A stretch of 64,000 bases of DNA from assembly GCA_947498065.1 (NCBI GenBank), contig CANMIS010000001.1, positions 1-64,000 on the forward strand. Reading direction: 5' to 3'. Below the pieces are notes generated by a model, which was given only the letters and a program-made list of their open reading frames with translations, did no database searches and was not told the origin of the DNA. The stretch is from an uncultured Erythrobacter sp. (GTDB lineage Bacteria > Pseudomonadota > Alphaproteobacteria > Sphingomonadales > Sphingomonadaceae). Made by a program: the position numbers and the translations under genes. Of the stretch, positions 50,488 through 59,101 are shown one piece after another (the first letter of the stretch is position 1; the number at the start of each line of letters is the position of its first letter).

Positions 50488-51480
50488 ATGAAAGCGCTTA
50501 GAGTCGAGCAACTGTCGGACGACTTATCTGGCGTTCAATTCGAAGACGTCCCGTCTCCAGTGCACAGCGCGGGCGAGGTGTTGGTGCAGGTCCGCGCGGC
50601 CTCGCTCAATTTTCCCGACCTGCTGATGACGCGCGGCGAGTATCAGTTCAAACCAGAGCCGCCATTCGTCAGCGGGCTGGAACTGGCTGGCGAAGTCATT
50701 GAGGCGGAGCCGGACAGCGGCTTTGCCCCCGGCGACCGAGTCATGGGCGGCAATAAGACCGGAGCTTTCGCTGAGCTCGCAAGCATCCCCGCCCGCGGCC
50801 TATCCCCCCTTCCCGCCAATGTAAGCTTCGCCGAGGGCGCGGCCATGGGAGCGGCTTACTCGACGGCCTACACCGGCCTGGTCGAGCTGTGCGGGCTGTT
50901 AGACGGCGCCAGCGGCGAGAAATGGGTGCTGGTCCACGGTGCGAGCGGCGGTGTCGGCTTAGCGGCTGTGGATCTCGCCAAGGCGTTCGGCGCGAAAGTG
51001 ATCGCGACTACGGGCGTCGATACAAAACGGGAGCGTATCGCTGCGCTCTATAGGCCCGACGCGGTGATCATCGCCGAAGGGCGCTTTCGCGAACAGGTAT
51101 CCGAGATTACCGGCGGAAAGCTGTGTGATATCGTATTCGATCCCGTCGGCGGCGATGTGTTTGACGAAAGCACACGCTGCGTCAGCTTTGCTGGAAAACT
51201 AGTGGTTGTCGGCTTCACCAGCGGACGGATCGCGGAGGTCGCGACCAATATCCCACTGATCAAGGGCTTCTCAATAGTTGGCCTACGCGCGGGCGAATAT
51301 GCACGGCGCTTTCCTGAGCGGGGCCGCGCCATTAACGCCGCCATTGCAGAGCTGGCGTCTGCGGGCCGGATAACCCCAGCCATCGACCGCACCCTAACCC
51401 TGTCAAGCTGGCGCGAAGGGTTTGAGGCGATGGCAAACCGCGAACTCGTGGGCAAAGTGGTGTTTAAGCCGGGCGGCTAG
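50488..51480 (+). CDS. NADPH:quinone oxidoreductase-like zinc-free MDR enzyme
   Basis: The protein has 330 residues from MKALRVEQLSDDLSG. The ATG six bases earlier is also possible; the GAGAG site is better placed for the second. SLNFPDLLMTRGEYQFKPEPP, VHGASGGVGLAAVDLAKAFGA and FDPVGGDVFDES mark the quinone-oxidoreductase branch of medium-chain reductases, without zinc Cys ligands. It probably reduces quinones or enones with NADPH in the cytosol. Confidence 0.9.
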   Translation: MKALRVEQLSDDLSGVQFEDVPSPVHSAGEVLVQVRAASLNFPDLLMTRGEYQFKPEPPFVSGLELAGEVIEAEPDSGFAPGDRVMGGNKTGAFAELASIPARGLSPLPANVSFAEGAAMGAAYSTAYTGLVELCGLLDGASGEKWVLVHGASGGVGLAAVDLAKAFGAKVIATTGVDTKRERIAALYRPDAVIIAEGRFREQVSEITGGKLCDIVFDPVGGDVFDESTRCVSFAGKLVVVGFTSGRIAEVATNIPLIKGFSIVGLRAGEYARRFPERGRAINAAIAELASAGRITPAIDRTLTLSSWREGFEAMANRELVGKVVFKPGG

Positions 51481-51504
51481 CCATACGAGAGTCAGCGCGC
51501 ATGA

Positions 51505-51533
51505 AAAAGGCGGCCCAATCGAGCCGCCTCTTC
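51505..51533 (-). terminator. Terminator between quinone reductase and atpF
   Basis: AGGCGGC (51508-51514) pairs with GCCGCCT (51523-51529). On the minus strand the stem is followed by TTTTTC, so it best serves atpF; on the plus strand it is followed by only CTTC. Confidence 0.78.
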
Positions 51534-51555
51534 ATAATCCACAATAGGCTAGCGC

Positions 51556-52089
51556 TTAAATCGCTGAGATTACCTCATCAGCCAGCGCACGGTCAGCGTC
51601 GGCGTCATGCTTATCAGCGATGATCTTGCGCGAAGCTGCGGCTGCGGCATCAACTGCGCTGCTGCGAACTTCCTCAACCGCATCGCGTTCAGCCGCTGCG
51701 ATCTTGTCTTCCGCCATCCGCTGACGGCGAGCGACCATAGCCGCGCCGTCTTCTTTGGCTTTGACCAGGATAGCGTCCGCCTCGCGGGTGGCGCCTTCCA
51801 TCATCGCTTCGGCGTCTTTCTCAGCGCCAGCGATCTTGGCCGCATATTCGTCGCGCAGAGCCTCTGCTTCAGCGCGCAGGCTCTTGGCCTCGTCAAGCTG
51901 CTGCTTGATTTCAGCGATCTTCTTGTCGAGCCCGCCGGTGATCAGGCTTGGAACTTTCTTCCAAACGAAGATCAGGATCAGCACCAGCATCGCCAGTGAA
52001 ACCCACTGGTAATCCTGAAGGAACAGCGCCGACGGTGCGGCCTTGGCACCATCAGCAGCGCCAGCGAGAAGGGTGAGCACATTAGCCAT
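51556..52089 (-). CDS. atpF: ATP synthase F0 subunit b
   Basis: The protein has 177 residues. One N-terminal membrane helix (about 25-43, FLQDYQWVSLAMLVLILIF) is followed by a long, heptad-rich Ala/Glu/Lys helix. It forms, with b', the peripheral stalk that ties F1 to F0. It is last in atpI-B-E-b'-b and overlaps b' by 8 bases. F1 genes are not nearby, as is usual in alphaproteobacteria. Confidence 0.94.
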   Translation of the reverse strand: MANVLTLLAGAADGAKAAPSALFLQDYQWVSLAMLVLILIFVWKKVPSLITGGLDKKIAEIKQQLDEAKSLRAEAEALRDEYAAKIAGAEKDAEAMMEGATREADAILVKAKEDGAAMVARRQRMAEDKIAAAERDAVEEVRSSAVDAAAAASRKIIADKHDADADRALADEVISAI

Positions 52090-52576
52090 TGGCGAGCGCT
52101 TTCTTCACCGCAGAACGCGCGGTGCGTTTGTCGACTTTGGCTCCGGCAAGGCGGGAGACAATGTCTTGCGTTGCTTCAGCAGCGACGGTCTCAACCTCAG
52201 CCATTGCGCTGGTGCGGGCCTCAGAAATTGCTGCTTCGGCTGCTTCCAGCTTTGCATCGATCTTGGTCTGCGCCTTTGCCAGCGTCGCTTCGGTTTTGGC
52301 CGCAGCCTTGGTCTTGGCCTCAGCAATGGTTGCCTGAGCAGCGGCGCGATTTTCATTCTCGCGCTTGCGCCATGCTTCCTCTTGCTCGTCCGCCGCGTCA
52401 CGAGCGGCCTGCGCCGCAGCCAGATCGTCAGCGATCTGATTGTCACGCAGTTCGACCGTTCCCATCACTTTGGGCACCATCCCGCGTCCGATGACGAAGA
52501 ATGTCAGGCCGAAAAACACCAGCGACCAGAAAATCTGGCTGGAGTAGAACTCGGCTAATTGGGCTATCTGAGGCAT
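52082..52576 (-). CDS. atpG: ATP synthase F0 subunit b'
   Basis: The protein has 164 residues. The first segment (QLAEFYSSQIFWSLVFFGLT) is the membrane helix and MVPKVMGTVELRDNQIADDL the start of the stalk helix, as in b' subunits that evolved from a duplicated b. It pairs with subunit b in the peripheral stalk. It begins about 100 bases after the c-subunit gene, with a stem-loop in between, and overlaps atpF by 8 bases. Confidence 0.93.
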   Translation of the reverse strand: MPQIAQLAEFYSSQIFWSLVFFGLTFFVIGRGMVPKVMGTVELRDNQIADDLAAAQAARDAADEQEEAWRKRENENRAAAQATIAEAKTKAAAKTEATLAKAQTKIDAKLEAAEAAISEARTSAMAEVETVAAEATQDIVSRLAGAKVDKRTARSAVKKALANG

Positions 52577-52635
52577 GAGAACGGTCCGAAACCTGTGAAG
52601 TGGATCTTAAACGTCGTCGATAGAAATTTGGGCGG

Positions 52636-52662
52636 CCCGGCCCGCTGGTTCAGCAGGCCGGG
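52636..52662 (-). promoter_or_regulatory. Stem-loop between atpE and atpG (b')
   Basis: On the minus strand CCCGGCCTGCT and AGCGGGCCGGG pair over 11 bp with a single T-G wobble around a GAACC loop, starting 15 bases after the c-subunit stop. No T-run follows, so it looks like an mRNA stabiliser or attenuator rather than a full terminator. Confidence 0.6.
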
Positions 52663-52677
52663 ATACCGAAATTGCTA

Positions 52678-52905
52678 TTAGGCAACGAAGATCAGGATCA
52701 TCGCGACAACGAATGCCAGCAGGCCGAGAAGCTCAGCCGCGGCGAAGCCGATGAACAGGCGGCCTTGTTGGCCGTCTGCTGCGCCTGGGTTGCGAAGTGC
52801 GGATTCGAGGAATGAACCGAACACGTTACCAACACCAATTGCGGCCATGCCGGCACCGATTGCTGCAAGGCCTGCGCCTACGAGCTTAGCTGCTTCTGCT
52901 TCCAT
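52678..52905 (-). CDS. atpE: ATP synthase F0 subunit c
   Basis: The protein has 75 residues with two membrane helices and a polar RNPGAADGQQG loop. The proton-carrying carboxylate is E58 in GFAAAELLGLLAF. Glycines in the first helix (GAGLAAIGAGMAAIGVG) make the tight helix packing of the c ring. It turns against subunit a during ATP synthesis. It follows atpB by 45 bases. Confidence 0.97.
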   Translation of the reverse strand: MEAEAAKLVGAGLAAIGAGMAAIGVGNVFGSFLESALRNPGAADGQQGRLFIGFAAAELLGLLAFVVAMILIFVA

Positions 52906-52950
52906 GTGAAAAACTCCTTGGGATCAAATAAATAAATTAGAGAGATAAAC

Positions 52951-53739
52951 TCAGTGAAGGTGTTCTGCGTCGTTAATATAGAGCGACGTCAGAAGAGCGA
53001 ACACGTAGGCCTGAATTCCGGCTACGAGAATTTCTAGAGCGCTAATCGCGACCATCAGAGCAAAGCTTGGCAGGCTGACCATCAGGCCGATGCCAACGCC
53101 AGCGTTCACGCCGTCGATCACAAAGCTGGAGAGCACCTTCAACAGAACGTGCCCGGCCATCATCGCCACGAACAGCCGCAGTGCGAGGCTGAATGGGCGA
53201 ATGAGGAATGAGAAGAATTCAATCAGCGCAATCGGCAGGATCATCGGCGCCGGCGTCCCGTGCGGCACGAACAGTGTGAAGAACTTGATGCCGTGCTTCC
53301 AAAAGCCAACGACCAAAACGATCGAGAAGCTGATGATGGCGAGCACACCGGTGACGGTGAAATGGCTGGTGAAGGTGAACGGGTGCAGCCCCAGCAGGCC
53401 AATCGGCAGCAGGCCGAGCAAGTTGGCGAACAGGATGAACATGAACAGGCTGAAGACATAAGGCACATATTTGCGCCCTGCCTTGCCAATATTCGCCTCC
53501 AGCATGTCGTCGATAAAGCCCGTAAAGCTCTCGACCGCCATCTGCCAGCGACCTGGCACCAGCTGACGCTTCATGCCGCCGAACACAAATGCCCAGATCA
53601 GGACCGTTGTGATGGCCATCCAGAATGCGGAATTGGTGAATGCGATGTTGATTCCGGCAATCTCCCAGCCCGACGAACCAAACATTGGCTCGAGCTGGAA
53701 TTGCTTCATCGGATCGACTTTGCCTGCCTCGGCTGCCAC
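52951..53739 (-). CDS. atpB: ATP synthase F0 subunit a
   Basis: The protein has 262 residues starting at GTG with AAGGA upstream; an ATG ten codons later is the alternative. The channel helix is SLALRLFVAMMAGHVLL, where the Arg is essential for proton transfer, with PIALIEFFSFLIRPFS before it. Five or six membrane helices are seen. It makes the proton half-channels facing the c ring. Confidence 0.96.
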   Translation of the reverse strand: MAAEAGKVDPMKQFQLEPMFGSSGWEIAGINIAFTNSAFWMAITTVLIWAFVFGGMKRQLVPGRWQMAVESFTGFIDDMLEANIGKAGRKYVPYVFSLFMFILFANLLGLLPIGLLGLHPFTFTSHFTVTGVLAIISFSIVLVVGFWKHGIKFFTLFVPHGTPAPMILPIALIEFFSFLIRPFSLALRLFVAMMAGHVLLKVLSSFVIDGVNAGVGIGLMVSLPSFALMVAISALEILVAGIQAYVFALLTSLYINDAEHLH

Positions 53740-53803
53740 GATCTCTTAGTCCTTAAACCTTGTAAGAAACGCGCCCCAACTGATGATCTCAAATCGGAGC
53801 ACC

Positions 53804-54136
53804 TTAGCCCTCATCAATATCATCGGGACGAGTGTTCGCCGCTCGAATAATGTTCCTGAAGGCAACGATGATCCCGAAGGCCATCATTATCAACAGACCC
53901 GCGGGCGAAGTGTCGGCGAAATAGTCAATCGTCCAGCCAATCACTGCGCCGCCAAGAATCCCACCAAGGAGGTCTGCGAGTACCCGGTTACCGCTGCGAT
54001 AATTCGCATCAGTGCCTGATACCCGAGGCCGGTTGCGTTCCTCTTCGCGCTCGTTGGCAGCTTTCAGCCGCTCCTCGAGTGCATCGATACGCGCATCCTC
54101 GGCGATGGGTTCCTGTGCGGACTTCTTATCGCTCAT
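53804..54136 (-). CDS. atpI: AtpI/AtpZ-type assembly protein
   Basis: The protein has 110 residues. A charged N-terminal coiled stretch (residues about 10-45) is followed by two membrane helices (about 57-75, 82-99) around a short loop, as in AtpI/AtpZ proteins that head atp operons and help c-ring assembly or ion uptake. The loop contains YFADTSPAG. It starts the operon, 64 bases before atpB. Confidence 0.88.
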   Translation of the reverse strand: MSDKKSAQEPIAEDARIDALEERLKAANEREEERNRPRVSGTDANYRSGNRVLADLLGGILGGAVIGWTIDYFADTSPAGLLIMMAFGIIVAFRNIIRAANTRPDDIDEG

Positions 54137-54264
54137 GTCAGCTTCCTAAAGGTTGGACGCCAAAACACGCGCCACAAGGTGTCCGCCAAGGGCGCGCACC
54201 CCTTAGAAGGGGGGCATATCCAAGTCAACCGCCAGTCACAATCAAACGGCGGGGCGAGCAAGCA

Positions 54265-54333
54265 ATTATAGCGATAGCCGTTGCGCAAAGCGCAAGTCGC
54301 ATTGGGAGAATAGCGACCTGCGCTTTGGCTATG
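54265..54333 (-). promoter_or_regulatory. Candidate atp operon promoter and long hairpin
   Basis: TATAAT lies on the minus strand at 54265-54270, about 130 bases before atpI, with no -35 at an ideal distance. Just upstream is a nested hairpin: ATAGCC/GGCTAT outside, then CAAAGCGCA and GTCGC arms pairing with GCGAC and TGCGCTTTG (54286-54327). It may terminate ydbL or regulate the atp operon. Confidence 0.35.
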
Positions 54334-54351
54334 AGCGGATTCTAGCCCGAA

Positions 54352-54741
54352 TTATGGGCAGCGCGGATCGCGCAATGGCGCTGCATCTGTGCGGGTTTGC
54401 CACGTGCCGTCGGGCGCCTGATATTTCTCACCAGGGGTCGTGCGCAGGATCGCCTGACAACCAGCGGTAAAGGCGTAAATGTCTAGCGTTGTTTGCGAGG
54501 CTTTAGCTCGCTGTGAATAAACAGCACGCCGCTTGATATTGATATCATTGACCAATCGGCGCAAATCGGCCGAACCATCGCCCACTACAGCGAGATATCC
54601 GTCACCTTTTTCGCCAATGCTACCATTCGCGCGAGCAGCAGCATAAGCCGGATCACGCTGTGCTTGAGCTGGCGCATTGAAACCAGCAAAAGCGACTGCT
54701 GCACCGATGGCCGCAAACAGGGTTTGGCGCATATTTGTCAT
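54352..54741 (-). CDS. ydbL: YdbL family periplasmic protein (DUF1318)
   Basis: The protein has 129 residues from MTNMRQTLFAAIGAAVAF, behind AGGAGGAAAAAG. The signal peptide ends near APAQAQ. The mature part has GSIGEKGDGYLAVVGDGSA followed by a helix with VNDINIKRRAVYSQRAK, the DUF1318 layout. In E. coli the gene sits with ydbH and ynbE, as here. The final part adds a Cys pair (GCQAIL ... RDPRCP) and a Pro-rich stretch beyond the usual length. It probably assists YdbH-YnbE assembly in the periplasm. Confidence 0.86.
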   Translation of the reverse strand: MTNMRQTLFAAIGAAVAFAGFNAPAQAQRDPAYAAARANGSIGEKGDGYLAVVGDGSADLRRLVNDINIKRRAVYSQRAKASQTTLDIYAFTAGCQAILRTTPGEKYQAPDGTWQTRTDAAPLRDPRCP

Positions 54742-54777
54742 TATCTTTTTCCTCCTGCTTTGCGGCAAATGTGGAAA

Positions 54778-55035
54778 TCAGAAGATATCCGCATTTTCCT
54801 CAAGCGTATTGTTGGCATCGTCGGCCAACGCAAAAACAACATTCTGATCGATCTGGATATTCAGCTCAATCACGATTGGCTTATCCGGCGCGGCCACATT
54901 GATGCATCCTGCCGATAAAGCGCAAAGCGCGCTCAAACATCCAATTCGACCCGCGGCTCGCCATACGTTCAATCCATCTGTCATGGATATGCCTGTGGCA
55001 GCGCCGCTCAATTCGGTCAATTTCCACATGATCAT
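54778..55035 (-). CDS. ynbE: YnbE-like outer-membrane lipoprotein
   Basis: The protein has 85 residues from the ATG that overlaps the ydbH stop as ATGA; an internal ATG at 54984 would give a shorter signal but has no visible ribosome-binding site. The lipobox is LSAGC. The short mature part, GCINVAAPDKPIVIELNIQI, matches the YnbE core with its PIxIxLNIxI pattern. In E. coli YnbE binds YdbH at the outer membrane to complete an envelope bridge. Confidence 0.86.
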   Translation of the reverse strand: MIMWKLTELSGAATGISMTDGLNVWRAAGRIGCLSALCALSAGCINVAAPDKPIVIELNIQIDQNVVFALADDANNTLEENADIF

Positions 55036-58000
55036 GGCGTATTCTCGCTTTCTCGAGGCTGAATGGGCAATTTATTCGCCGGAATGTCTTCAGGATTGGC
55101 ACCAAGTGTGTTCCCACACACGACATTAAAGAACCGACTTGCGCGGAACGCGGGATCGGTCGTCACACACGGGTCTGGCAAATAATTCGAATCGTAAGTC
55201 GAACGCAGCAGGCGGCTGAGTTCCCAGAACTGCGAGCGTACGTTGATATTGAACCGGATCGGCAGGCGCGCGATCTGCTTTGTGATGAAATTGCGTGACG
55301 TGCCCTGTCCTTGGCTGATCCCGTCGAACCGCACGCTGGTGATGATCTCACCGGTCAGGCTGCCGTCCATGGTGATCGCCATTTGGTTGTAATCCAGGCT
55401 GCGCAGCGCATCGAAGGCGTAATTGGAGATTGTGCCGAGATCCTCATAGGCGAGCTCCCCAACGTAAGAGAGATTGCCGCCCGGCGGCCGGGAGATCAGC
55501 AGGCCGTTCTCGATCCGGCCATTACCCTCTGCATCGAAGATAATCGGGATCGTGCCGTCGAACGTCCCCTGAGCCGAGAGGTTGCCGAACTCCATCTCTG
55601 ATATGAACGTGCCCGCATCCAGTCCGATAATCTCAAAAATATAGCGCCGCTCCTCTGGCACCGCGAAATTGAGGTCGACCCCGCGCATCACCAGCTCGCC
55701 GCCCATAAACGGCCAGCGCGCGTCCTTCAGCTTCACCAGCTGCCCCTCTTCAAGAGCAAAGGTGATCTTGCCATCCAGCACCTCGATACCGGTGTTGATG
55801 GAGCCGAAATCGACGGTCTGATCTGGTGCGGTGGTGAGCGCCAAAAGATCGGTAAACTCCACTGTCGCGCGGGCATTCTTTACCGGGCCAAAGGCGGCGG
55901 CGAAATCGAATTGCTCGGTGGTAAAAATGCCGCCGCTGCTGATGTCATCGGCGGTCCAATTGATCTGACCCTGCCCGCTCACATCGCCCTTTGCCAGGGC
56001 GACAACGCCGTCGGTGTAGATCGACAGATCGCTGGGTTGCAGCGTGTCATCAAAGGCGAGGCGTTCGACATCCAATTGTGCGTTACCGTTGGACGTGCTG
56101 AGGTTGTGCGCAATCACAATGTCTACGACCTCGCGATCTGTTGCCGGGTGGCGCAGCAAAGCCTGGGCGCGAATATCGCTGCCGTTGAGAACCATCAGGG
56201 CATCACGCGCGATCAACGGCTCAAACCTGTCGGTCGCCTCCCGGTCGGTGACGCGGAACTGCGCTTCATCAATGCTGAGGATGCCGTCGGCGTACAGCCA
56301 ATTGCCGCTAACCTCGTCCAGATCGAGCGGGACCAGACCAATCTTTGCCTCGCCATCGCTGAACGCGCCGCCGATTGTATCGGCAAAGCTCGCCTCAAGA
56401 TTGCCAAGCGAGAGGCTCAGCCCCTCCTCGCGCGTCCCGATCACCGCCTCTACATTGGACGCAATGGCCACGCCGGGATAGCCGAATTGGACAGCCCCCG
56501 TGTCGAGCCGCAACGGGCTGCCAGCAATCTGCCCGCGCAATGCGAGACTGGGCAATTGCGCCGAGATTTGCAGCGTCTCGCCGTAACGCACCATTGCCCT
56601 GCCAGCGCCGGGACACAGCCGGAGGCTTTGGCGATCCAGCGCAAGATCATAGAGCGCGAGGCGATCAAACCGCACATTGGCGCAGTTTTGCCCCGCGATC
56701 AGCCCGCCGCGCGGCGACCATGTGCCCTCCAGCGGCACGCTGAGCCCTTGGACATTGCCGCCGGGCAGCGCGCCGGAGGCCCGCACATCGCCCGCAAATC
56801 TCAAAGCGCCGCTCGGCGCCTGTGTCACGAGCAGCTCTGGCACAGCGAGCTTGCTGTCCCCGGCTGAGTATTCTTCCATCTTCAGGCGTAGCGCGAGATT
56901 GCCGCCGCCGACTTGCTCCATCCGCCCGGAGATGCGCGGGATCCCCTCGCCGCTGGTGGCGATATTGCCGCTGAGCCGACCAAGGCCGTCCACCGGGCTC
57001 GTCCACGCAAGCCGCGAAACCCCAAGCAATGTCTCGCCCGACGCACTCTTAAGGCGCGCCTCTGGCACAATCAGGCTCGTGACCTCTGGTGACACACGCA
57101 ATGTCGCATCGGCGATCACTGTGCCATCGCGCGTGGCATTCCCGAAACCCTGCTGGAAGCGGGCAAGCAAAGGCTCAAGCAATGTGCCTTCCACTGCACT
57201 GCGCGAGGCCTGCAATTGCTCGGTCAGAGCGCCGCCAATGCTTGCGCCCTCGCCCTCTAATCGTCCAGCCCATTCCAGTGCGTCGAAGCCGTTCTGCGCC
57301 CTCAGCGTACCATCCAGCGACAGCCCGGCCACCGCGCCATAGGGCGTCACCGCATTCTGCGCGCGCAAATCATGGCGCACATTCAACTGCGCGTCTTTCC
57401 AGCTGAGCCGCACGTCACCGCCAAGCGTTGAGGCCTCTAAACCCGCGACAGCCAATTGCTCAGCCGTGAGGTCCAGTTCCCCGTCCGCGCTGGCGAAATC
57501 CGATGCAAGAGTGAAGCGCGTGGCCACATCGGCGCTCGCGAGCTCGGGGCCGCCATTGGCGCAATCGAGCGCACGCAGGCGCAGTGGCCCGTCAAATGCC
57601 AGCGCCCCACCTGACGTCGTGACGTCACCATAAAGTGTTGCGGCCTCGAGCGAGCACTCTGCTATCGCCAGCTCCGGCGCGGTCGCAGCGAGCTCGCCTT
57701 CAAACCCGTCGCTTAACAGCCCCTGCCCCGAGGCTTTGAGGCCTATGGCACCGAAATCACTCTCAATCAGCCCGCGCGCATCAACTAGTTTCACATCAAT
57801 CGCTGGCAGGCCCGGCTCAGCATCACTTTCGCCAAAGATCGCCTCATCCAGCGCGCCAAAACTCAGCTGACCATCGCGGTAAGAGCCGAACAAGCGCGCG
57901 CCGATCACCTCGACTGTACCGATCGACGGCGCACCAAAACTGTATTCAAGATCAACCACGACCCGCTCAAAGGTGAGATCAGGCCGTTCAGGATCGCCGA

Positions 58001-58247
58001 TCACCAGATTGCGCAAAACCTGACGCTGCGGGCCGATTGAGACGATTTCATAGTCCGCGGGTAGCTCCAGCTTCGCCAGCTCCCCATCGATGAAATTGCC
58101 CGCATATTGCTCGCGCGCCATCCACACCCAAACGCCCGCGATGCCGAGCAGCGACAGCACCAAGATGAGCGCGCGCCAACGCCTGCGGCGCGGCCACAGG
58201 CTCCACTTGGGCGTCTCTTCAAGATGTTCCGTTTGGGCTGACGCCAT
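55032..58247 (-). CDS. ydbH: YdbH-like AsmA/TamB-family lipid-transport protein
   Basis: The protein has 1071 residues from MASAQTEHLEETPKWSLW. A basic stretch (RRRRWR) precedes one N-terminal membrane helix (about 27-45), and a long, beta-strand-rich periplasmic part follows, as in YdbH/TamB/YhdP proteins that form hydrophobic grooves for phospholipids between the membranes. The conserved C-terminal region has EMEFGNLSAQGTFDGTIPI and NYAFDALRSLDYNQMAITMD. Downstream ynbE and ydbL confirm the YdbH assignment over TamB. It is divergent from radC. Confidence 0.86.
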   Translation of the reverse strand: MASAQTEHLEETPKWSLWPRRRRWRALILVLSLLGIAGVWVWMAREQYAGNFIDGELAKLELPADYEIVSIGPQRQVLRNLVIGDPERPDLTFERVVVDLEYSFGAPSIGTVEVIGARLFGSYRDGQLSFGALDEAIFGESDAEPGLPAIDVKLVDARGLIESDFGAIGLKASGQGLLSDGFEGELAATAPELAIAECSLEAATLYGDVTTSGGALAFDGPLRLRALDCANGGPELASADVATRFTLASDFASADGELDLTAEQLAVAGLEASTLGGDVRLSWKDAQLNVRHDLRAQNAVTPYGAVAGLSLDGTLRAQNGFDALEWAGRLEGEGASIGGALTEQLQASRSAVEGTLLEPLLARFQQGFGNATRDGTVIADATLRVSPEVTSLIVPEARLKSASGETLLGVSRLAWTSPVDGLGRLSGNIATSGEGIPRISGRMEQVGGGNLALRLKMEEYSAGDSKLAVPELLVTQAPSGALRFAGDVRASGALPGGNVQGLSVPLEGTWSPRGGLIAGQNCANVRFDRLALYDLALDRQSLRLCPGAGRAMVRYGETLQISAQLPSLALRGQIAGSPLRLDTGAVQFGYPGVAIASNVEAVIGTREEGLSLSLGNLEASFADTIGGAFSDGEAKIGLVPLDLDEVSGNWLYADGILSIDEAQFRVTDREATDRFEPLIARDALMVLNGSDIRAQALLRHPATDREVVDIVIAHNLSTSNGNAQLDVERLAFDDTLQPSDLSIYTDGVVALAKGDVSGQGQINWTADDISSGGIFTTEQFDFAAAFGPVKNARATVEFTDLLALTTAPDQTVDFGSINTGIEVLDGKITFALEEGQLVKLKDARWPFMGGELVMRGVDLNFAVPEERRYIFEIIGLDAGTFISEMEFGNLSAQGTFDGTIPIIFDAEGNGRIENGLLISRPPGGNLSYVGELAYEDLGTISNYAFDALRSLDYNQMAITMDGSLTGEIITSVRFDGISQGQGTSRNFITKQIARLPIRFNINVRSQFWELSRLLRSTYDSNYLPDPCVTTDPAFRASRFFNVVCGNTLGANPEDIPANKLPIQPRESENTP

Positions 58248-58332
58248 GATGAGCTCACACTTGCGCGCATCGAGCGTTAAAGGCAATGCAAGCAAGACAC
58301 TAGCGCGCACAGCCGCGTTATAAGGAGGCAGC

Positions 58333-59079
58333 TTGCCGCAAGCTGAAGACATGTTTGGCGAAGAGCCCAGCGCCGGGGCTGCCCTTGATGCTGGGGGCGA
58401 TGCCGGAAAGCACGCGGGCGCCGGACACAGAGCGCGCCTGCGCGAGCGGCTGCTGAAAGGCGGCGCAGAGGCGCTGGCCGACTACGAAGTGCTCGAATTC
58501 CTGCTGTTCGCCGGAATGCGGCAGGGTGACACGAAGCCGGTCGCCAAAGCGCTGCTCAAACGATTCGGTTCACTGTCCGCTGTGCTGAATGCAGACCCGG
58601 CGGCCCTCAAACAGGTGAAAGGGATCGGCGACAGCAGTGCAGCGGCGCTCAAAAGCGTGGCAATTGCCGCCCGGCGCATGGCTCGCAGCGAGGTTGCAGA
58701 CAAGCCAGTGCTGAGCTCTTGGCAAAACCTGATCGATTACCTCGCAATTGATATGGCGCATCTAACGGTGGAGCGAGTCCGGGTGCTGTATCTCGACGCG
58801 AAGAACCGCCTGATCGATGATCACCATGTTGGCGACGGCTCGATTGACGAGGCCTCAATCCATCCGCGCGAGGTCATTCGCAAGGCGATGGATGTCGGCG
58901 CGAGTGCGCTGATCCTCGTCCACAATCACCCTAGCGGCAATCCAGAGCCGAGCCGCGCGGACATTCAAATGACGCAGCAAATTGCTGAAGCGGGCCGCTT
59001 GCTCGGCGTGACGGTGCACGACCATGTCATCGTCGGCCGTGAGGGACATGTGAGCCTGCGCGCGAAGGGTTTGATCTAA
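58333..59079 (+). CDS. radC: RadC-family JAB/MPN domain protein
   Basis: The protein has 248 residues from a TTG with GGAGG four bases upstream; the ATG at 58351 is the alternative. The N-terminal half has a helix-hairpin-helix (LKQVKGIGDSSAAALK). The C-terminal JAB1/MPN domain has the metalloprotease-like motif LVHNHPSGNPEPSRAD. RadC is common beside housekeeping genes, and its biochemical role is still not settled. It is divergent from ydbH with 85 bases between. Confidence 0.93.
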   Translation: MPQAEDMFGEEPSAGAALDAGGDAGKHAGAGHRARLRERLLKGGAEALADYEVLEFLLFAGMRQGDTKPVAKALLKRFGSLSAVLNADPAALKQVKGIGDSSAAALKSVAIAARRMARSEVADKPVLSSWQNLIDYLAIDMAHLTVERVRVLYLDAKNRLIDDHHVGDGSIDEASIHPREVIRKAMDVGASALILVHNHPSGNPEPSRADIQMTQQIAEAGRLLGVTVHDHVIVGREGHVSLRAKGLI

Positions 59080-59101
59080 GCCTGGGTCACCGAGCGGGAC
59101 G

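Noticed and set aside
55911..56867. Long antisense frame opposite ydbH
   Set aside because: No recognisable protein features or ribosome-binding site; codon pattern is the mirror of the ydbH frame.
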